A stretch of DNA of 64,000 nt from Cryomorphaceae bacterium. Its GTDB lineage: Bacteria; Bacteroidota; Bacteroidia; Flavobacteriales_D; Cryomorphaceae. The stretch covers positions 1 through 64,000 of the forward strand of contig PXBH01000054.1 in the NCBI GenBank assembly GCA_003565555.1, in the 5' to 3' direction. This document shows positions 58,701-64,000 of this stretch, piece after piece; within the stretch, counting starts at the first letter, position 1, and each line of letters starts with the position of its first letter. Below the pieces are notes generated by a model. It saw nothing but the letters and a program-made list of their open reading frames with translations, was not told where the DNA came from and ran no database searches. The translations under genes and the position numbers were made by a program.

Positions 58701-61700
58701 GGCTCCGTAGATCTCATCGGCTTTCTCGGCGGCACGCCCGATCCGGGAGGTACCTGGTCAGTGCCCAACCCCTACTTCCTGTCCGGGCAGTGCGGAACGA
58801 CCCAAAATATTTCATACACCGTCGACAACGGAACCTGTCAGGACGTGGCCATACTCACACTCACGGTAGAGTGCTTGCCGAATGCGGGGGGCGACGGAAC
58901 CCTTGATCTGTGTTCAAATGACCCCTGTTTTGATCTGGAAACGGGACTGACGGGCCCCTTCGATGCGGGCGGTACTTGGACCGACAGCGCGGGGGACACC
59001 GTCGGAGACAACCAATGTCCGAACACACTCGGCACAGGCGATACCTTCACCTATACGGTAGACGCAGTGAGCTGCAACGCAGATCAGGCAGAAGTGACGG
59101 TCAATGTGACCCCGTCCATGACAGCAGTCAACGTTGACGCCGTATGCGAAGCCAGCCAACTGACCTACGTGGTCAGCTTTGAAATCAACGGCGGTGCGGG
59201 ACCCTACGAAATCTCAGGGACGGAAATCACAGGGACGGAAACCACAACGGGCGTCTACACCTCCAACCCCGTTCCCGTCGGCACGAACTACAGCTTCACT
59301 GTGACCGACAACAGCACCTGTGCCGACCTCACCGTAAACGGTACTTCTCCTGCCTGTGCATGCCCTGCTGCAGTGACCTTCCTCAACGGTGACCAAACCG
59401 TCTGCGCGGGCAGTCCTGCCCAGCTAGAATTTGATGTGACCGGTGCTGCGCCCTTTGAAATCATCGTCAATGACGGAACCGACGACCTTGTTTTTTCCGG
59501 TTACAATCCCGGCGAAACCGTTGCCGTTACCCCGGCCGCGACGACAATCTACACACTGGTGTCTGCAAGCGATGCCAACTGTGCGGGAACGGCGGACGGT
59601 TCGGTCACCGTGAGTGTTGAGGACTTGCCCGATGCAGGCCCCGATGTTACGGAAACACTCTGCGCACAAGGCGGAAACCTGAACCTGAGCACTTTGGTGC
59701 CCGCGGGAACAGATCCGGGAGTTTTCAGCGGTCCGGGCGGTGATGTCACCACGGTTCCGAACAATCCGGCTTCTTCCGCTGTATACACCTACACTGTATC
59801 GGGAACGGTATGTCCGGACGACGTTGCCTCTTACGATATTACCATCCTGCCCGAGCTTTCCGTAACGAACATTGCCTCCGAGTGTAACCCCGCTCAAACG
59901 CAGTACACGGTTACTTTTGACATCGACGGGGGCACCGGCAATTACACCGTGACAGGAACCGTTGACGGAACTATAACGGGCAATACCTTCACCTCCGATC
60001 CACTGGATCCTGCCGCTGATTTAACTTACGGGTTCACCGTATCAGACGGCGGGACTTGTCCGGATGCCAATGTCAGCGGCGACGCACCGAACTGTGCCTG
60101 CCCGGCTACGGCTGCTCTCACGGGCGGTTCGCAAACCATTTGTGCAGGTGAGACCGCATCCCTTTCGGTAAACCTTGCGGGCGACGGCCCTTGGACGCTC
60201 ACCTATGATGCGGGCGGAACTACCGAAGGCCCCATCACCCTGAACGCCGGCGAAACCATCGATGTGACTCCTGCCGCGACGACGGTGTACTCCCTGATTT
60301 CCGTGAGTGATCAGAATTGTGACGGATCCGTTTCGGGCAATGTTACCGTCAACGTAGACACGCCGCCGAATGCGGGTCCCGATGTTGAGGCATTCCTTTG
60401 CGAACAAGGGGGAAACCTCAATCTCAACACCCTTCTTGACGGCGGCGCAGACGGCGGAGGAACTTTTGCGGGGCCGGGAGGCGGAAATGTCACCTCAGTT
60501 CCTTACACACCGGCTTCATCGGGAATTTACACCTATACCCCACCCGGAAATGCCTGCCCGAACGACGATGCGGAATATGATATCACCATTTACGAGGAAA
60601 TCAACGTATTTGATGTTTCGGCGACTTGTAATGCCGCGCAAACGGATTACACGGTAGTTTTCACCATTGAGGGCGGAACGGGCAACTATAACGTAACAGG
60701 TGAGGGCACCCTGACGGGAAATACCTTCACTTCCGACCCCATTGCCGTAGGAACCAACTATGGCTTTACCGTTGCGGATGACGGACCTTGCGACGAAACG
60801 GGTGTGATGGGAGTCGCGCCGAACTGCGCCTGCCCGGCAAGTGCCACCCTCACCGGCAGCAACCAAACCATCTGTCAGGGAGAAACCGCTTCACTTTCCT
60901 TAACCCTCGCGGGCGACGGGCCCTGGACCCTCACCTACGATGCGGGCGGAACTACAGAAGGCCCCATCATCCTGAACGCGGGGGAAACCATTGATGTGAC
61001 GCCGGCCGCGACCACCACGTATTCGCTTACATCCGTGAGCGATCAAAACTGCGACGGATCCGTTTCGGGGAGCATTACCGTCAATGTAGACAGCCCGCCG
61101 AATGCCGGACCGGATGTAACCGTACCCCCGCTTTGCGGAGGTCCGGGCGATTTGGATTTGGAAACTTTGCTTGACGGTGCCGCAGACGGCAACGGCGATT
61201 TCAGCATCGGAGGGAATGTGGTCACCACAGTACCGCTGACCTCAGCTTCTACGGGCGTGTACACCTACACCACGCAGGCAAACGCATGTCCCGCAGACGA
61301 TGCAACCTACGACATAACCATATACGATCCTATCGCGGTGACCAACCTCTCGGTAGAATGTAATCTGGCGCAAACCGAATACACGGTCAGCTTTATTATC
61401 ACGGGGGGTACGGGGAATTATACCCTGACCGGAGAAACGGAAGGAACCTTGGTCGGCAATACCTTCACTTCAGACCTGATCGACGGGGATGACCCTTACG
61501 AGATCATCATCTCAGATGACGGTCCTTGCGAGGAGGTAACCGTAGCCGATGCCAATCCGGACTGCGACTGCCTCGCAACGGGAAGTCTCTCGGGCAGCAC
61601 CGCAATTTGCGCGGGATCAAGTGCAGATATCACGGTCACTTTGGTCGGTGTGCCCCCATTCAGCATCACCTACGAAAACAGCAATGATCCCGGCAATCCG

Positions 61701-64000
61701 ACTACCCTGAACAATATCTTCAACGGACACACCATCACAGTAAATCCCGGGTCAAGTGCCACTTATACGCTTCTGAGCGTATCCGACGCAAACTGCACAG
61801 GCAGTGTCGAGGGCGATGCTGTGGACATTACCGTCGACAGTCCCATCAATGCGGGCAACGAGACCATCACCTGCGATTCGACGGGCGATACCTACACTGT
61901 AGTCTTCACCGCAACGGGAGGAACAGGAACACTCGAGGTGACCAATGCCACGGGAACGGGCCCTGTATACACCGGCGGCCCCTTCAATTCAGGTCAGGGC
62001 TATTCCATTACCGTGAGTGATCAGGGAAGCTGCCCTGATGTGGTACTCACGGGCGATCCTTTCACCTGTCCCTGCACCACCGAAGCGGGCAGCCTGATCG
62101 GTGACGGCTTCGAAGTTTGCACCAACGAGACTGTAACAGTAACCGGAGACGGAAATGAATTTTTGGACGGAAATGACACCTTCCAATTTGCCCTCCACGA
62201 CGGTGATGCAGACAACCTGGGAAATATTCTGTTGCTTTCTGACAACGGTACCTTCGGCTACGACGCCGCCCTTGAGACGGGAACGGTGTATTTCATCTCC
62301 GCCCTTGCGGGAAATGAGAACCCCCAAGGCAATGTGGACACGAACGATCCCTGCCTCTCGGTGAGCAACGGGCTCCCGATCCTATTCTATGACCTCCCGA
62401 CCGCCACATTTGTAGCAGATGTAACCGTATGCGAAGGCAGCGAAGCGGAACTCATTGTCAACTTCACGGGCCAAGGTCCGTGGACTTTCGATTACGAACT
62501 GAACGGAACTGAAGCAGAAACAGGTGTTGAAAGCGCGGGCAGCTCGGTTGTAATCAGTGTAACCGAACCGGGCACCTACGCCATTACCAATATTTCCGAT
62601 GCCAATTGCTCTGATGTTTCCGGCAGCACGGCTGAGGTAAACAATTTTGCCGTACCCACGGCCGTACTCGGAGGCGAACCCGAAGTATGTGAGAACAGCG
62701 GCGACGGACCGGAGGTTACTTTTACCGGAAACGGGCCCTGGACTTTCTCCTACAGCATCAACGGTGAAGAACAAGACCAGCAAATCACCACAACGCAAAA
62801 TCCCTACACCATAGCAGCGACCGATGCGGGAATTTATGCCCTCACTTCGCTGAACGATGTAAACTGTGCGGGTACGGTAAGCGGAACACTGAACGTGGTA
62901 CTGATTCCCCTGCCGGCAGCTACGCTCACGGGGGGTGGCTCCGTTTGTGCCGGGGACGAAGCGACTTTCAACGTGCAGGTAACGGGAACGGGGCCGTGGA
63001 CGGTCCAGTACGCGGTAGACGGTGTGGCACAGCCTGCCCTGACCTCGGATGTTCCCAATTTCAGCTTCCAATCGGGTATGAGCGGTACCTACACCGTGAC
63101 CTCTGTAACAGATGCCGTTTGTCAAGGCCTGAGCCATGACAACAACGCGGCACTGATAGTAAATCAACTTCCCGTCGGTGAACTGAGTACTTCCTCATCG
63201 CTCTTGTGCATCGGCGAAGAATTGGAACTGCAGTTTTCACTGGAAGGTACACCGCCCTTTGACGTGACTTACACCCTTAATGCCGACACTTTTCAGCTCA
63301 ACGGACTGACTGCCTCCCACACGGTAACACTCAATCCCGAAGTAGCCTTGATGGCCGAACTGGTCTTTATCGAAGACGGCTCGAATCCGTCCTGCTCCGC
63401 GGCCCAAAATGAATCGATTTTTGTGCAGGTTACCGAACTTCCGAATGCCCCCGTACTGACGGATGACACCATTTGCTCAGGTCAGGGGCCTGTACCGATC
63501 GGTACGGTATCGGGACCGGGATTGTCCTATGAGTGGACGCCCACCACGGGCCTCAGCGACCCTAAGGTGCCCAACCCCACGGTGACCCTGACGCATACCG
63601 GAATTTCTCCGCGCGTATTCACCTACGTGCTTACGGCGAGCAATGAAAACTGCTCGGCATCAGATACCGTAAACATCACCGTAGACCCGGGACCTCAAGC
63701 CCGCTTCCGATTCTCTCCCGATCCTGTATCGTCGGAAGATCCGCGGATTTTCTTCAACAATACCAGCGTCGCCTCAGAAACCACCACTTTCTTCTGGGAT
63801 TTCAGCGGCCTCGGCACATCAACGAGCCGCAACCCGGATTTCAGATTTCCGGAAGGAACGGCCGGAGACTATGCAGTAACGCTCAACGCCACGGACCAAC
63901 TGACAGGCTGCTCGGATTCCTACTCCGCCAATGTGCGTGTGCGGAATCAAATGCTTGTATACGTACCCAATGCATTTACGCCCGACGGAGACGGTAAGAA
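55782..64000 (+). CDS. Giant modular T9SS type B surface protein (3'-truncated)
   Basis: The frame opens at ATG 55782 and stays open to the last base: more than 2,739 residues, with the stop beyond the window. Order of parts: signal peptide (MKRFLPNFFLFSLLVVTSVV ... NGQ); an N-terminal Cys-containing domain to about 56400; a run of about 11 Ig-like modules of 75-95 residues; a compound array (59358-62070); an unrelated domain (62075-62400); four GxGPW-type modules; a PKD-like domain (63690-63935, FFWDFSG); then MLVYVPNAFTPDGDGK, the opening of the gliding-motility/CHU C-terminal type B sorting domain. It should be exported by Sec then T9SS and attached to the surface, like SprB-class adhesins. 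No enzyme motif is seen. Confidence 0.93.
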   Translation, partial: MKRFLPNFFLFSLLVVTSVVNGQNDPGDISNCYNSNITFAFDPEPVDGAFEPDTDVELCVTFTYVQTAGNWIHGVQIHLPDGWDESSINPASFSTSCTGGAGSWTWQGSGTFYGNNFGIGFYYLGGALNWGQSCPNGTFTICIDVTVDPECGGPGSPLNGELILPGFSTTGDNNSTGSGGWSGPPAVCDGVIIDATVNIPTVTIDCCDAEAGTSPGTLPICNNGPFDLFGELGAPVDDDGFWTEPDGTELLTAGNSYIFDPLTSDPGDYIYTVEGDDGCLNTSIITMEFIELPQAGLISWCSSAPFTIQGEFTGLGLPFPDPTWNGTWTDPAGTILPDGSGPIVPGTNPPGIYTYEYLDGNNCPTTTTVNVNIVLTDTDSEPAASADICTSDDPFSPYDLLAGSPVPSASASWIYEPASGGVVNIPGGANAVINPANYSGATPAQPLESGFMWYFFVDLTAGCFSIDTVFIDVFDPVNTGTFTEVNLCISDPPVNLTDLLEGTPDTGLTWEDVTAGSVIPEILDPADYDENEVLLLSYSGGLEGTSCFSLTNMVITILPDDADAGEFASVEVCETDDVICLTDLLGGDPQVTGSWTSPSGVEQNCIFIPGTSEPGIWTYTVITSCDTDTQTLEVNVIDQADAGTDGVLTVCTNDTDVPLINGLGGTPDTGGEWSLGGTPVGDTVNGNSATDGAVYTYTVGTGSCQDVSTVTIDLQESPYAGQAPAGQVIFCDDAAAVDLINLWTDAPAGGTQTWSGPGGFTGSTLNPATAESGTYSLTVTSAQCGITTETVDILIESAPNAGTSTTVTACPNATADIDLLAALGGTPGGTWTAPPGGPDTGIYSPGDPAGDYVYSTASPSGQCTDLATVTVNVTALPDPGTDGAITVCEGDPSFPLFGELGGTPENTGGWTDPNGDLIGAWDAEFVPGTDDAGVYTYTVGDGVCPNLTAEVTVTVIPDANAGNNNTVTACESLGSVDLIGFLGGTPDPGGTWSVPNPYFLSGQCGTTQNISYTVDNGTCQDVAILTLTVECLPNAGGDGTLDLCSNDPCFDLETGLTGPFDAGGTWTDSAGDTVGDNQCPNTLGTGDTFTYTVDAVSCNADQAEVTVNVTPSMTAVNVDAVCEASQLTYVVSFEINGGAGPYEISGTEITGTETTTGVYTSNPVPVGTNYSFTVTDNSTCADLTVNGTSPACACPAAVTFLNGDQTVCAGSPAQLEFDVTGAAPFEIIVNDGTDDLVFSGYNPGETVAVTPAATTIYTLVSASDANCAGTADGSVTVSVEDLPDAGPDVTETLCAQGGNLNLSTLVPAGTDPGVFSGPGGDVTTVPNNPASSAVYTYTVSGTVCPDDVASYDITILPELSVTNIASECNPAQTQYTVTFDIDGGTGNYTVTGTVDGTITGNTFTSDPLDPAADLTYGFTVSDGGTCPDANVSGDAPNCACPATAALTGGSQTICAGETASLSVNLAGDGPWTLTYDAGGTTEGPITLNAGETIDVTPAATTVYSLISVSDQNCDGSVSGNVTVNVDTPPNAGPDVEAFLCEQGGNLNLNTLLDGGADGGGTFAGPGGGNVTSVPYTPASSGIYTYTPPGNACPNDDAEYDITIYEEINVFDVSATCNAAQTDYTVVFTIEGGTGNYNVTGEGTLTGNTFTSDPIAVGTNYGFTVADDGPCDETGVMGVAPNCACPASATLTGSNQTICQGETASLSLTLAGDGPWTLTYDAGGTTEGPIILNAGETIDVTPAATTTYSLTSVSDQNCDGSVSGSITVNVDSPPNAGPDVTVPPLCGGPGDLDLETLLDGAADGNGDFSIGGNVVTTVPLTSASTGVYTYTTQANACPADDATYDITIYDPIAVTNLSVECNLAQTEYTVSFIITGGTGNYTLTGETEGTLVGNTFTSDLIDGDDPYEIIISDDGPCEEVTVADANPDCDCLATGSLSGSTAICAGSSADITVTLVGVPPFSITYENSNDPGNPTTLNNIFNGHTITVNPGSSATYTLLSVSDANCTGSVEGDAVDITVDSPINAGNETITCDSTGDTYTVVFTATGGTGTLEVTNATGTGPVYTGGPFNSGQGYSITVSDQGSCPDVVLTGDPFTCPCTTEAGSLIGDGFEVCTNETVTVTGDGNEFLDGNDTFQFALHDGDADNLGNILLLSDNGTFGYDAALETGTVYFISALAGNENPQGNVDTNDPCLSVSNGLPILFYDLPTATFVADVTVCEGSEAELIVNFTGQGPWTFDYELNGTEAETGVESAGSSVVISVTEPGTYAITNISDANCSDVSGSTAEVNNFAVPTAVLGGEPEVCENSGDGPEVTFTGNGPWTFSYSINGEEQDQQITTTQNPYTIAATDAGIYALTSLNDVNCAGTVSGTLNVVLIPLPAATLTGGGSVCAGDEATFNVQVTGTGPWTVQYAVDGVAQPALTSDVPNFSFQSGMSGTYTVTSVTDAVCQGLSHDNNAALIVNQLPVGELSTSSSLLCIGEELELQFSLEGTPPFDVTYTLNADTFQLNGLTASHTVTLNPEVALMAELVFIEDGSNPSCSAAQNESIFVQVTELPNAPVLTDDTICSGQGPVPIGTVSGPGLSYEWTPTTGLSDPKVPNPTVTLTHTGISPRVFTYVLTASNENCSASDTVNITVDPGPQARFRFSPDPVSSEDPRIFFNNTSVASETTTFFWDFSGLGTSTSRNPDFRFPEGTAGDYAVTLNATDQLTGCSDSYSANVRVRNQMLVYVPNAFTPDGDGK
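57465..59120 (+). repeat. Tandem Ig-like module array (type A modules)
   Basis: Protein-coding repeats aligned on a conserved cysteine codon at 57498, 57732, 57972, 58209, 58443, 58689 and 58911, giving spacings of 234, 240, 237, 234, 246 and 222 bases. Each unit reads xAGxxxxxxxC ... DLxxxLGGTPxxGGxW ... GxYTYTVxxxxC. More diverged copies precede, with the aligned cysteine near 56443, 56685, 56949 and 57244. Confidence 0.88.
59358..62070 (+). repeat. Compound super-repeat of three module types
   Basis: Units begin at an (A/D)CxCxA motif at 59358, 60096, 60828 and 61566, with lengths 738, 732, 738 and 504 bases. Full units contain a GxxPWT-like Ig module, a type A module and a SprB-like GGTGNYTVTG module. 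The last unit lacks the type A module. Units two and three are very similar at DNA level around 60181-60295 and 60913-61027. Confidence 0.88.
62400..63470 (+). repeat. Four Ig-like GxGPW modules
   Basis: Modules centred on GQGPWTF (about 62470), GNGPWTF (about 62732), GTGPWTV (about 62984) and GTPPFDV (about 63244), each with an upstream cysteine (VCEGSEAEL, VCENSG, VCAGDEATF, LCIGEELEL) and a downstream SDANC-like motif; period about 250-262 bases. Confidence 0.82.

Noticed and set aside
55972-63252. Many short open frames on both strands within the giant gene
   Set aside because: All lie in other frames of the 8.2 kb open frame and show no independent family pattern.
57465-63470. CRISPR-like or minisatellite array
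   Set aside because: The periodic signal is at protein level inside one open frame with periods in multiples of three; there are no short identical repeats with unique spacers.

Overview
The window reads as a chromosomal segment from a Bacteroidota bacterium, probably in the Flavobacteriales. The evidence is: several proteins with type IX secretion (T9SS) C-terminal sorting domains of type A and type B; a PorE-like OmpA protein; a type III glutamine synthetase; a fused SecDF; DUF2851 and DUF3467 genes; and repeated matches to the Bacteroidota promoter pattern TTG-N(19-23)-TAnnTTTG. Base composition looks close to half GC. I cannot name a genus. There is no sign of a prophage, insertion sequence, CRISPR array or rRNA operon.

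Regions. (1) 1-16,300, mostly + strand: the 3' end of a secreted protein built of repeated glycan-binding-like domains, an acyl-CoA thioesterase (-), a secreted endonuclease I, a YtxH/holin-like/unknown three-gene operon, a GNAT-nitrilase fusion, a BNR-repeat T9SS protein (-), a cold-shock protein, a NamZ-like muramidase (-), a LolE/FtsX-type permease with an unusual insertion, cystathionine beta-synthase coupled to a metal/corrinoid-receptor-like protein, a patatin fused to an outer-membrane barrel, and DUF3467 (-). (2) 16,380-29,472, - strand: the core information-processing cluster. In transcription order it is tRNA-Thr(TGT), tRNA-Tyr, tRNA-Gly, tRNA-Thr(GGT), tuf, tRNA-Trp, secE, nusG, rplK, rplA, rplJ, rplL, rpoB, rpoC. 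(3) 29,900-40,860, - strand: purM, prfA, pyrF, DUF2851, PspC, an AGCS symporter with an extra periplasmic domain, a ComEA-like HhH protein, apt, acyl-CoA dehydrogenase, rpsU, xerC and hpf. (4) 40,970-49,971, - strand: a PorE-like OmpA protein, glnN, a Ca/Na antiporter, tatA and secDF. (5) 50,181-64,000: an FG-GAP T9SS protein (+), malate dehydrogenase (-), then an ECF sigma factor, a membrane-anchored PKD protein, and a giant T9SS type B surface protein of more than 2,739 residues that runs off the right edge.

How the genes fit together. Much of the window serves envelope export. SecE, SecDF and TatA move proteins across the inner membrane. The PorE-like protein probably ties T9SS to the cell wall. 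At least four cargo proteins carry recognisable type A or type B sorting signals. The core cluster is ordinary housekeeping, with the same tRNA-tuf order as in E. coli.

The most unusual items are the giant modular surface protein and its sigma/PKD neighbours, the symporter with a soluble domain spliced in ahead of its first core membrane helix, and the LolE-like permease with a cysteine-containing insertion of about 100 residues. All functional statements rest on reading motifs by eye; no database search was run.
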